A stretch of 64,000 nucleotides of DNA from Paragonimus westermani. Its lineage: Eukaryota > Platyhelminthes > Trematoda > Plagiorchiida > Troglotrematidae. The notes beneath the pieces were generated by a model, which was not told the origin of the DNA, did not search any database, and was given only the letters and a program-made list of their open reading frames with translations. Below, in pieces: positions 52,346 through 62,130 of this stretch. Within the stretch, counting starts at the first letter, position 1; every line of letters starts with the position of its first letter. The stretch spans positions 96,192-160,191 of the forward strand of contig QNGE01000285.1 of NCBI GenBank assembly GCA_008508345.1, given 5' to 3'. A program made the translations under genes and the position numbers.

Positions 52346-55300
52346 TTGAATATTTTCCTTCTAGACACAGTTCACTACCCAACCTGCTGTATATTATGGT
52401 GTCCGCTATGTAGTCCTGGTATCGGCTAGTCATCAGGAACTCTGAAGTTGGTAACGCTGACCTTTACTAGCGTGGCAGTTCACCACTACGAATGTATTAC
52501 TGGTAAGTAAGTTGTCAAATTTCAGAAATTCAATTTGCGAAAAGTTTGAAAGCATGATTTTGGAGCATTTTATTTGGTGTTCATCATTTTGTGGTGCGCT
52601 GGTTAAGTTGTTTTTGATTTCATTCTGTATAACCTCAACATGGATACGAAAATATTCGCAAACACGGCAGTTAAGTAGATTCCGTTCAAATCGTCATGGT
52701 GGCTGTAGAAGTATGGTCCGGTTTAGAAAATGTGGGATGCCTATTGACATAAAGCTTAATTATTCTGCTCCAGAAGCACATTTCAAACTGTACTAGATGG
52801 ATTTTAAAATTGTGAGTGACCACAGTGGCTGACAGTGAATGGTTCAGTCTGATTGCCACTGTCATCTTAGTCATTTTTTTTACAGCGGCAGCTTCACCAT
52901 CTAACTGACTTGGGCTGATTCCTCGGAACTTGTGCCCCCGTATCTTATAAGACATGTGGGGATGTGGTTGCCCTATTATAGAGAACGTTTACAAAGTTTT
53001 CAATTGTATGTCTTTAACACAGTTAATTTTTTCTTAGGGAACGCCTCATTACTACAGGTCTTTTTTCATTTTTGAACAAATCAAGCAATCAGACATCCGA
53101 AACTGGCGCTCAGAATGTCGTCAGTGTGAAGAATCGAAGAGTCCTAGCGCGTGATCTCTGAAATGATTCAAACAAGAGAGTGTATGATCGCTCCAAATCT
53201 CATAACCAAGAAGTGTCGTTGAGACCAATCCTTGATGTGTATAGTTCGCATTACAATATTTAGCTTGATGGCCACTGTATACAACAGAGTTTACAACTGA
53301 CTGTTCAGGGTAAAGAACGTCTTCGGCTCTGATGACACAGCCGATTAAATAACCATCAGGGACTTTAGAAATTTTCTGTGGGTATGACCTATCTGTTAAC
53401 CAAAGTTAGCGCGCAAATAAATACTACACCGTATTCTTCAACTCATAAAGTATCTGAGTCCACAATAGTAGTAATGGAGAAAAACTGGGTCGGTTGCTAT
53501 TGATTTATGGTTTAATATTTGAAGAGTTTCACGGTCCATTGGGTGCACCACATAGCAAACTATTTGAACAGCAATGTGTGAAAAAAGTGTATACCACTGG
53601 AATCAGTCGTGTTATCACGAAACGTAAGTTTTAAAAACGCTTTGTAGACCGTGTTATTGTTTAATTTTAACTGGTGATGATCATCAAGCTTTACTAACCG
53701 AATTCACTGAAGCATATCTCAGTATAGAGTCTACCATCGAAGTAAACCAACATGACATGCTAGTTTTTAGACGCCGAGTTGTTTCTTCGATTGAAGGGAC
53801 CAAGTCGATCAGCAACTCGTGGATAAAAGCGAAATGGTGATTACACACATTTCTACAGTTTCGTTCCCACGAAGTACAAAACAACTTTGGCTTGTTGTCC
53901 GGTAAATCGCACGAAAGATCTCCGTATCGGATACCTTCCAAGATGAAGTGTTATATATTACAGAAACGCTCATTAAAAATTCACACTCCAAAGACTACAC
54001 GAAAGTTTACAGGCTAGCATGAAACATAAACCCTTCTAGACAGCAGGGAAAAAGACGATGTTAATTTTCTCCCAGACAGTTAGCAGTAGGCGCCCAATTG
54101 CTATCGAGGGTGCCTACCCTGGATCATTCAACCCGGGCCCGCTAACCTTATTACGCCAAAAGCATGGTTTGCCCAAGTTCATTCCATCCTTTCGTATCTA
54201 TCCTCTCACCTGTATTGTCAAGCAAGATGCGATGGAGTACCACAGAACAACTCCTGCATAAGACTCGTAAAAACCTGCTGAAGTTGCGTTGTAATGATTC
54301 GGTTATACTTGTGACAAACGAAATCGAATCCCACGTGAAAAACACTAGCAAACAAACTAAACTAGGTAAGGCATTTCAGTGGTTCACATGGCCCGACATA
54401 CTCACTTCAAGCTGGCCAGATTGTGATTGTCACCAGTAACTGTGGCCATCAACATCAAACTTCTTGAGTCATGCTTGCGTTTGTGCAGACCCTTCACCTT
54501 CCTCAACCATTCGTCTCCAAACCAATGGGAACTTAGCCGTGTGAACAACTTGACGCTATGATTTCTGGTTAGTCTATGTGGTACTCCCCTATACACATTA
54601 ATCACACCACCTCCAAAAAAATATAGCTGTGTCACCTGTGAGACATTTACTTATCCACATAAGTTGTTCCATTCATTCGTGTATAAATCAAGTTTGTCTT
54701 ATGTGATTGTAGAAGCCTCAGGAGAACTACTGGACATTACTGTTTCCTTACGCAGTAAGCCGGGGTAATGTGTGATGATTCTATCAGTTTGAAAAAGAGA
54801 ATGAGCCAATTAACTTCTTTGCAGCACTTCAAACTAAAAGCAAGACGTCTGATTGGCCTGTGCCTCTTTCCCTTGTGTCACGGCTAGGATGTCCTCTGGA
54901 TTGATTGGTACACGAATAGAGAATACCATAAAAGGTTTCGTTAATCCTAACACAGAGAGGGCTGAATTTCTTACGAATTTAGGCAGCAAAGTTATTTGAA
55001 GTTACTACACAACCTCAAGGAATGATGACGCTAGTATAGAAAATATCATGGTTTGCTTTTTGAACCGTCCGATTTACTTGACACCGAAAACGAACTGCAA
55101 ACACACACTTTTAATTTACGGTTTTCATCCTGTAATCGATGATTGACATTTGTATGCGAATGATTACATAATCAACCACCAGCACAGTAAAGGTGTCTGC
55201 CTGCGAACCTTAGGAAGTAATCTTTGAGCTGAAGAGTAGCTCATGCTTTAGAATTCTTGTGTGGCCTCATTGATGTAATTTACAGATGAACAAATTAGTT

Positions 55301-55985
55301 GTTTGAGCAGTCTGGTGAGTTAATATGTCAATGTGGATTTTTGTTCCGGGTCCATTCTCAAATTTGTTAAAAAATAAGAGATTTACATGTGATCGTGGAA
55401 TTACTGGAATGTACTTTGTTAGGCATTACACAATTTTCCGTTGGAAGTCAGTTAATTTGAGTTTCAGATTGGAATTTTGCCAAGTGGAAGACCATTGCAG
55501 TTGGAGGGTTTTATAAAACTACTGTCAATGTTTGTACAACATGCAAAAAGATGCCTTTCCTGTAGGTGCGTACGTGAACCAGATGATAAAGCAGTGAACG
55601 GATGCTTTTTTGCTTCTTACTCCCTATTGTTTTACGTGCAGCAGACATGCATCGTAAGTGGTCTGCTGATCTATGTGAACGGTTTTATATTGTGGACACA
55701 TTAACGCTGCCATAGGAATTTCCACCGAATAATGACTTCACTGAATTAAGAAACAGTCCACGTCAGACCAGTGCAAAAATGCACCTTTTGGTATTACCAT
55801 GTCTTTACACTGGACGTTTTAAAAGATTCTCGTTACAGCAAAAGACTCTTTACTCTACTCGTTTTAGTGTGTATACGAAAGATGTTTTGTGAATGAGAGT
55901 AGTTTGATTAGGATCTTCGATCTTTTTGCGAAGAACCACCAGAATTATGATTAAGAGTTTTTGTTGAGTATTTCGCAGATTTCAG
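52346..55985. other. No recognisable gene or repeat
   Basis: Short frames only. Overlapping frames near 54058-54439 have no known domain. Nothing supportable was seen on either strand. Confidence 0.45.
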
Positions 55986-55989
55986 GATT

Positions 55990-56100
55990 GCAGTGAGACC
56001 CAATTTTGAAGAGTCAGGGCTTCGGTTGGTTTCGACAGAAACAGCATGTCCAGACGTGGTAAGTGCTCTACCACATGAGCTACAAAGCTACGCCATGAAC
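55990..56100 (-). repeat. SINE-2 copy, best tRNA-like A box
   Basis: On the minus strand, GGCGTAGCTTTGTAGCTCAT is followed by GTGGTAGAGCACTTACCACG, ATGCTGTTTCTGTCGAAACC and GCCCTGACTCTTCAAAATTG. TAGCTCATGTGGTAGAGC is close to a tRNA A-box arm. The B box is eroded to TGTCGAAACC. The tail GGGTCTCA corresponds to GGGTGTCA in the neighbouring + strand copy at 56.3 kb. The two copies lie head to head about 210 bases apart. Confidence 0.65.
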
Positions 56101-56309
56101 TAGGAATTCCACATTTGTAACTGCCCTGTTCTACTGTTTCATATAGAAACAACCAAATGATATAAGCTCAACAGCGGCGTTGGTGGGATGCAGTGCGAAC
56201 TGTTTAAGGAATCCTACCGTGGAAGTCGACCCCCTGGATCATTTGTTGGATTCCCTATGAAATAGAGAGACGTGTGTGTGACAGAGTTCAAATGCAAAAC
56301 TTCCGAGCT

Positions 56310-56406
56310 CCTGTCGTAGCTTCATAACTCAGCTTTGGCACGTTGTTTCTGGTGCTGGTTCGAATTCACTCAAAGTCCTGATGTTTCGCAGTTGGGTGTC
56401 ATCTAG
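56310..56406 (+). repeat. SINE-2 copy with intact B box
   Basis: TCGTAGCTTCATAACTCAGC is followed by GTTGTTTCTGGTGCTGGTTC and GAATTCACTCAAAGTCCTGA, then TTGGGTGTCATCT. The B box GGTTCGAATTC is well kept. The anticodon region is shortened compared with the copy at 56.0 kb. The sequence between the two copies (56101-56309) may hold their leaders but could not be aligned by eye. Confidence 0.6.
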
Positions 56407-57957
56407 ATTTAGTATCTGTTTGACAAAATTTAACAAATCTTTCTGTTAACACACTCAAACACACTGAAGTGATACGACTATTTTTCTAACAATCCTTGTG
56501 TACATTTCGATGAGTGAGATATTCCATATGCACTCCTGCGATGATCTTAGAATTCAGTTATTTTACGCGTATACTTTTTGCCATGTATAACTCGTCGTTA
56601 TTTGTTAATATATATGAGCATTTATAGTTAGTAGTCTAGATTTGGATTGACAGCTATCAGATAAAAACATGAAAATATTTACACTAGAATTTATTAGGGT
56701 ATCACAAACCTGAGATATTGATGCTTTCCTCATGTGGGTGAAAAATCCAACTCGCTGAATGTATAGACGACGTCTTAAAATATCACTATATTTCGTCACG
56801 TAGCCGCATGTAATTTCACCATATATCCAAGACAATTATACCTGCTTCTATGTACAGTTGCAAGGCCAGCATCAAATAGCTTTTGAGTTGATCATTGGTA
56901 ACCACTTATCACATTATGTGTTCTCTCTAGGACATTATTATATACTGGACATAGATTCAGTTTTGCTTGTTCCACGAATGTGGTCATCCATATTCTTTGT
57001 TCAGTATTCAAGTATATCTGATGTTTCAGTCTCTGAAATCCTTCTGAACGCCTGTTAGCAAACATGTTTTCTTTGGCGTTTTATGATCAAGGCACTTTCT
57101 AAGATTGAATAAAAATTTCACCTATGCACGAGATGTCTTATCAGTCACGTGTTCACAAAAATTTCCAGAGAGGACTTTGATATTACCTAGAGTTGGTTTG
57201 TCTATAGGTTTGAAGCTGTCAGAAACCAAAGGAAAGTTTCAATGTGTTGCATCAGATCCGACATTATTTAATATGCTGTTGGAAATAACATGTACCGAAA
57301 ATAAGGCACTTTACTTTTAAACAGAGAAAGAAGTATTGTTAATAAAATTTCCTTTTAAAAAATAATTAGTGATAACCATGAAGAGCATAGTTGCCTTGTG
57401 CAAACTGACATCCAACATTCAAAACAACAAAAAGTAACAACACATCCAATAACTCTTAAAATTCTTCAAATTAACAAACGACAAAACTTAGAGTCGAGAT
57501 ATACTTTTTTTCTCACCGAACTATAACATAAAATACATAAAATATATGAAAATGTCTTATTTTCTTCTACAATTTGACACGAAACTTATGTTTTTGTAAA
57601 TGTAAGCAATAGTCGAGTTGCGAAGGTTCAAACGGAAAGGTGCAAACTGAACGTAATTAACGGTTAATTGTAAAATACTTATGTAGATGAGGTTCACGGC
57701 AGCTTCCTCTATACTTACAGCCCTTACCTCGTGGTTGTTGATTCCCAGCGCTTTTTGGCAAGGTAAATTTTTGCAGTGACTGGGACTAAGCCCTAAGCAG
57801 TGTTCTTGTGTGGTAGCTTTTTGACCGTAATGACTATTAAGTAGAAAGCACGCGCATATCTAACCTCGACAAGAATAGCGAGTGTCTTTTATAGAAGACT
57901 CAGCAACTGTTTTGATTAGAATGTATTCACTGATGAATAGCCGGGGATTTGGTTTAT
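56407..57957. other. No recognisable gene; very AT-rich at 57300-57600
   Basis: Short frames only. About 57300-57600 is notably A/T-rich with A-runs on both strands, which could simply be low complexity. No element signature was seen. Confidence 0.45.
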
Positions 57958-58275
57958 TTTCAACTTGACCATCACTCACATTTGATTGCAGTCTCCGCAT
58001 TCAGATAGACTTTTTAGCCAGCCTCTTTCGAAAAGAAGCACTAGACTCGAGTTTCGTTCTCATTAGAGCTCGTCAGTAGTGCATACCCTTGCCACGGCCG
58101 GGATTTGAACTCCGGCCATTCCAATCATGAGGCAACCGTGTTGACCACTGCGCCATTGACCTCACATTAGGCACGACCGAATTATCAAATCCGAACGCTC
58201 CAACCACTCTCACTTGTGAGCAATGATCAGGTTGCCCGATCGTCTCGAGAGGAGACACAGTTACTGCCTGTTAAC
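57958..58275 (-). repeat. SINE-1 copy, full length, at the 3' side of PLE copy E
   Basis: The tRNA-like head is at 58091-58165. Read on minus it holds TCAATGGCGCAGTGGTCAAC (A box), a loop with CTCATGA (anticodon CAT), and a T-arm GGCCGG-AGTTCAAATC-CCGGCC with perfect stems, ending CCGTGGCA. Layout and anticodon match elongator tRNA-Met. The body and tail follow down to 57961: GAGCTCTAATGAGAACGAAA, CTTCTTTTCGAAAGAGGCTG, then GTGAGTGATGGTCAAGTTG. A 61-codon frame across it is a spurious by-product often seen over SINEs. It lies directly downstream of PLE copy E in the same orientation. Confidence 0.85.
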
Positions 58276-58299
58276 TCCAATCGATAACCCCGCGATTAG

Positions 58300-59923
58300 G
58301 ACTTCCGNCTGCACCCAATTAGGCAAATGTTCCTTCATTCTGGAGATCAAGCACCTTTAGGTTCTGTCTATGTAACTTTCATTGCAGTTACATGTAAATT
58401 GGTAGACACAATGTGAGGTGGCACCGACAGGCTGATCTCCTTTGATTGAAGGGACAGGCAGTTTCTGGGTCCGGGCTAATACACATAGTTCCGCTGCGTT
58501 AAATTTTTGTTTAATCGAATTCACTAGTCTTTGTGCTGTTTGATGCATGCAATAATTACCTTTAAAGGGCAGTTCTATACAGACCCTCTTTTTTCTCACC
58601 GTTTCCACCTGTTCGGAAGGTGGTTTCGGTTTACTACACCTTTCTATGAATCTTTTTGAATACCTGTTAGATTGTGGTGTAGATGTGATCAAGTCTAATT
58701 CCGTCGCAAGACTATCCTGTGTACAGATTCGCCTTGCTCGTGTGAATAGTGTATTCACTAATGCGCGTTTGTGATGGACCGGTGTGAAACCGCTAAACGT
58801 TCAGGTATTGACCGGACCACGTGGATTTCCTATAGACGGCTCTTTTGATAGAGCCATCCTCCCAGCGACTAATGAGTATGTCTAGAAACGGCAAACAATT
58901 GTCGGTCTCAAATTCACGCGTTACTTTCAAGTTGGGATGACAACTATTGAAGCGCTGCACTAGGTTATCTATTGCCTGCCTAGACCGACTGAACGCTAGT
59001 GTATCATCGACGTAGCGTTTGTAATGTGATAGACTTGCCATTTTTGCGGCTAACTCCTGCTCAATCTTTAACATGAAAATGTCTACTAGGATGGGCCTTA
59101 GTGGACTCATGGCTACCCCGTCTATTTGGCGGTAGCACCGATCAAGAAAACGGAAGCTGATGTTTTCGATACATAACAATAGGGCTTCCCTCAGAATATC
59201 ACTAGGCAGAGGCAAAGTAATTTGGCTCATTTCAACGAGCTCACAAATATAATCGATTGTCTCGTGTAGCGGGACATTCGTAAATGGTGACTGAACGTCT
59301 ATGTAACACATCAACTCACTAGCAATATTGATGTTGTCCAAGTCACTGATCGATTCAAAAGAATCTTTAATAGAATGTGCTTGAAACTTTTGTTTCGATG
59401 GAGTTAGGATTGCGACTAACCAGCCTGCCAGGTTATGACACGGGGAATTTGCCATCGCTATGATAGGCCTAAGGGGCATTCCAGACTTGTGTGTTTTGGG
59501 AAGGTGTCGACGACCCACATGTTTTAAGAGCATCGTATGTCTTGTCATCAGTTAAGCGCATTTGTAAGAGGAGTTGAAGATGCTGTGCTGTGCAACCTTC
59601 TATTTCAGTGACGTTGACTACGGTGTCTATTTGCTGAAACTTTGTTCGGTCCTCTAGTATTGACGACATCTTTTGTACATATGTTTCCCTGTCTAAAATG
59701 ATTGCCCCGGAGCCTTTGTCTGGCTTTAGTATCATCACATTTTTGGATTTAAGTTCTTTTAGTGATTGCAGGTGTTGCTTTGTGATAGCACACCGGTTGT
59801 TGATCGGGGTCATGATGAACCCGTTAGCTATATCAATCAGTTTGGTCTTAAGCCAGCTTAGGTTGTCAGCAGTAGTTGGCTGAAGGTCTGATAATTGATC
59901 AATTGAACCCTCAAGTTAACTAT
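58300..59923 (-). pseudogene. Penelope-like element copy E: RT, thumb and partial GIY-YIG
   Basis: This is the best-preserved retroelement here. From the 5' side (59923 downward) the frame gives LIDIANGFIMTPINN and the PLE block MILKPDKGSGAIILD. After a frameshift near 59520 come LPKTHKSGMPLRPI (about 59460-59505), YRQIDGVAM, the catalytic YVDDT (59000-59014), LPFLDILISR and VYRKSTWSGQYLN. A stop and a one-base shift near 58795 follow. Then FTPVHHKRALVNTLF, RVCIELPFKGN and HCVYQFTC appear. The nuclease reads SYIDRT instead of YIGRT, with a stop at 58357-58359, then RCLISRMKEHLPNWVQ up to 58309. The RT motif GVAMGSPLGP is changed to GVAMSPLRP, an in-frame loss plus Gly to Arg. Both the N-terminus and the GIY-YIG C-terminus are missing, so it is inactive. 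Confidence 0.93.
58308..58308. other. Single ambiguous base (N)
   Basis: This is the only N in the window. It sits almost exactly where recognisable PLE copy E protein sequence ends and SINE-1-associated sequence begins, so the junction may be imperfectly assembled. Confidence 0.95.
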
Positions 59924-60047
59924 CACTCAAATTTGATCGCAGCCTTCGCATTCAGATAGACTTTCCAGCCAGCCTACTTTGAAAAGAAGTATTAGATTCG
60001 AGTTTCGCTCTCATTAGAGCTCGTCAGTAGTGCATATCCTTGCCACA
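59912..60047 (-). repeat. SINE-1 3' part at the 5' side of PLE copy E
   Basis: The minus strand reads GTGGCAAGGATATGCACTAC, then GAGCTCTAATGAGAGCGAAA, CTTTCCAGCC read in reverse, and CAAATTTGAGTGATAGTTAA. This equals the body and tail of SINE-1 without its tRNA-like head. Its tail abuts the first recognisable codons of PLE copy E, and it has the same orientation as the full SINE-1 on the other side of the PLE. It is also the left arm of an inverted repeat with the + strand copy that follows. Confidence 0.8.
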
Positions 60048-60312
60048 TTGTTCATAAGCGTGAGTGGTTTGAGCGTTCGGATTTGATAATTCGGTCGTGC
60101 CTAATGTGAGGTCAATGGCGCAGTGGTCAACACGGTTGCCTCATGATTGGGATGGCCGGAGTTCAAATCCCGGCCGTGGCAAGAATATGCGCTACTGATG
60201 GGTTCTAATGAGAGCAAAACTGGAGTCTAGTGCTTCTTTTCGAAAGAGGCTGGCTGCAAAGTCTATCTGAATGCGAACGCTGCGACCAAATGTGAATGAT
60301 GATCAACTTGGG
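60044..60312 (+). repeat. SINE-1 copy, + strand, intact tRNA-Met-like head
   Basis: The leader ATTGTTCATAAGCGTGAGTG and GCGTTCGGATTTGATAATTC precede a 76-base tRNA-like head at 60106-60181. The head has A box TGGCGCAGTGG, anticodon loop CTCATGA and B box GTTCAAATC inside a perfectly paired GGCCGG/CCGGCC arm. The tail ends TGAATGATGATCAACTTG. The body (about 60177-60312) is the reverse complement of 59912-60047, giving arms of about 135 bases around a spacer of about 130 bases. The internal polymerase III boxes look intact, so transcription is conceivable. Confidence 0.85.
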
Positions 60313-61344
60313 AATGTATTTAGCTGGTTTTAACCTAATAGGTTTGTCGGAGAAAAGATTAGCTTGAGGTTTTCAAATTGTAGACGCTTGGATTATGAGT
60401 TCATCTTAGGCTGTTTCAAATGCAAAATAATTGAGTACAAAGCAACCGATGTCAAGTGTTCCCCAGCATATCTAAGTTAAAACTTAGGTTCAACTCTATC
60501 GTCAACGTTTAATGTGCAGCTTGTATCCGAAAACCGCCACCGGATAGCACACAAATAAACCGTCGCAATTTTGTTATTAAATATATGAATACTGTATTGA
60601 GAAAATTAGAATGACCAAGAAGTTTGTGGTATCGAGGAACCTCATCATTTTGAGGAAACAGTGTCTTTTTTGCAGATAAGTAACAACACTTAATCTAATG
60701 CTCTTTATACGTTGATTAAGCAGTTTGGTGATGCCTCAAAAAAATTTTTCTATGGAATTAAGTTGCTCAAATCCGACATCTTTTCAAATAAATTTTCCCC
60801 ACTGCCACTTCTCACGGTTCAAGCATACATAAGAATTGGTGATTTTTCTGGTTTATTGGAGCTGACCGCTCCTCAGTCCCATCTGCTACAGCTTTTACGC
60901 GACAATGTCCATTCCTGTGAATTAAGAAACGAATGAATTTCAAAATGGTCGCGATGCTCGTGGAAACAGGGAGTTTATTTTGAACGAACTGTAATCGGAG
61001 GACCCTAGCACTTTGTCCCGCATTGGTCTTATCGAACATGTCTGAGCCCCATGAGGTTAACTGGAAGAACAACAAAGTGTTGCCAGTCGGCAGATAATTA
61101 TGTATACATCCATATGTCCGTTTACTATGAAGACCGTCGTAATCAGGTTAGCATACATCTTGAGAAATTATACACCATCGTTTATGTGAAGTAAGTTTAA
61201 ACTTTGATTATATATGGTGGAAGATGATCAAGTCGTCCAGAATGAATAAACCACTCCGTTGGTCCGTACAACTCTCGGTAATTTTCATGTTCACGTCCTC
61301 TAGGGACTACTGAACGTTCACCCAGACACCGCCTGTTCTGTACA
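60313..61344. other. No recognisable gene
   Basis: Short frames only; no motif recognised. It lies between the SINE-1 inverted pair and PLE copy C. The missing GIY-YIG domain of copy C would be expected near its right end but cannot be seen. Confidence 0.45.
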
Positions 61345-62130
61345 TGACCCCTACTGGTTCACCCATTGAGATTTTTTTTCCCCAGTTTGTCGCCCTTGAA
61401 AGGTAAATTCAGAAAGACCTGTTCCTGAGGGACCGCAGAGTGTGATTTTAGTCGGACTTATCCGGCTGTGATTGCTGGCAACTTTCTCGGGATAGCTGGT
61501 TGCGAACGAAGCTTTTAATCTTTCCTTTCCTTGCATGTAGTCTTTGGTACATGTCTGTCAAACGCTGTAATGCATGGTTCGTTCCAGATCTTGTTTTTCA
61601 GTAATTGGCGCAAAAAGAACATTAAAAATACTGGCCACCTCAGCAGGCTGGCAACGTATTAAGCGTTGTGATGAACCATCCTGTCGTTTGATAAGTGAGC
61701 CGTGCAAAAACAGGTGAACTGTCGTTCGGTTGCTTTTCACAGACTGGATACAAAAGCCCTGGAAGTCGGACAAAATAAGTATTGGTTTTAAAATTCAAGA
61801 TATCATGTGTACAATTTCTATAAGGACTGGCACTAGTTGTATCAACAAGTATTCGCAATTAAGTTATTCTAAATACACGTTCACTAACCTTGGGCTCAAT
61901 CCATTTCTCATCGCAAAACTATCGAATTGTTCATAAGCTAATCCCTTGAAATCAAACTGAGTATTTTTTGTTCACGAGTGCATAGATTCTATGAAGTTGA
62001 CTGAGATACACTAAGTTAAATCCTGACGATAAATAAAGCCACACAGAACCGACTTGTCCTCGAAGTAGAATGTCTTTATACGGAGAGTCAACATCGATAA
62101 GCCACATTTTAGCAACTTCACCGATGCGTT
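61345..62130 (-). pseudogene. PLE copy C: RT palm end and thumb, catalytic site lost
   Basis: Minus-strand pieces in several frames fall in PLE order. YFEDKSVLCGFIYRQD (about 62020-62075) is near the YRQxDG step. RILVDTTSASPYRNC (about 61812-61855) lies where RYVDDTLAFSRSRQ stands in copy E. LPGLLYPVCEKQPNDSSPVF and LIKRQDGSSQRLIR (near 61700) match the PFLDIL-SRxEDGxIxR block. AEVASIFNVLFAPITEKQ corresponds to WTGQYTNFNSFVPLKQK. SYPEKVASNHSRISPTKI and QVFLNLPFKGDKLGKK (61375-61440) are the thumb. Distances between landmarks agree with copy E. The second catalytic Asp is replaced by Thr (VDT), and many shifts and stops are present. The part above 62080 is the least certain. Confidence 0.72.

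Noticed and set aside
58073..58258. 61-codon minus frame as a protein
   Set aside because: It lies wholly within the tRNA-like SINE-1 head and body; similar frames occur by chance over SINE copies.
60106..60181. Functional tRNA-Met gene
   Set aside because: The T-arm and boxes are good, but the acceptor stem does not pair (5' GTGAGGT against 3' CCGTGGC) and the unit recurs with a shared SINE body, so it is a SINE head.
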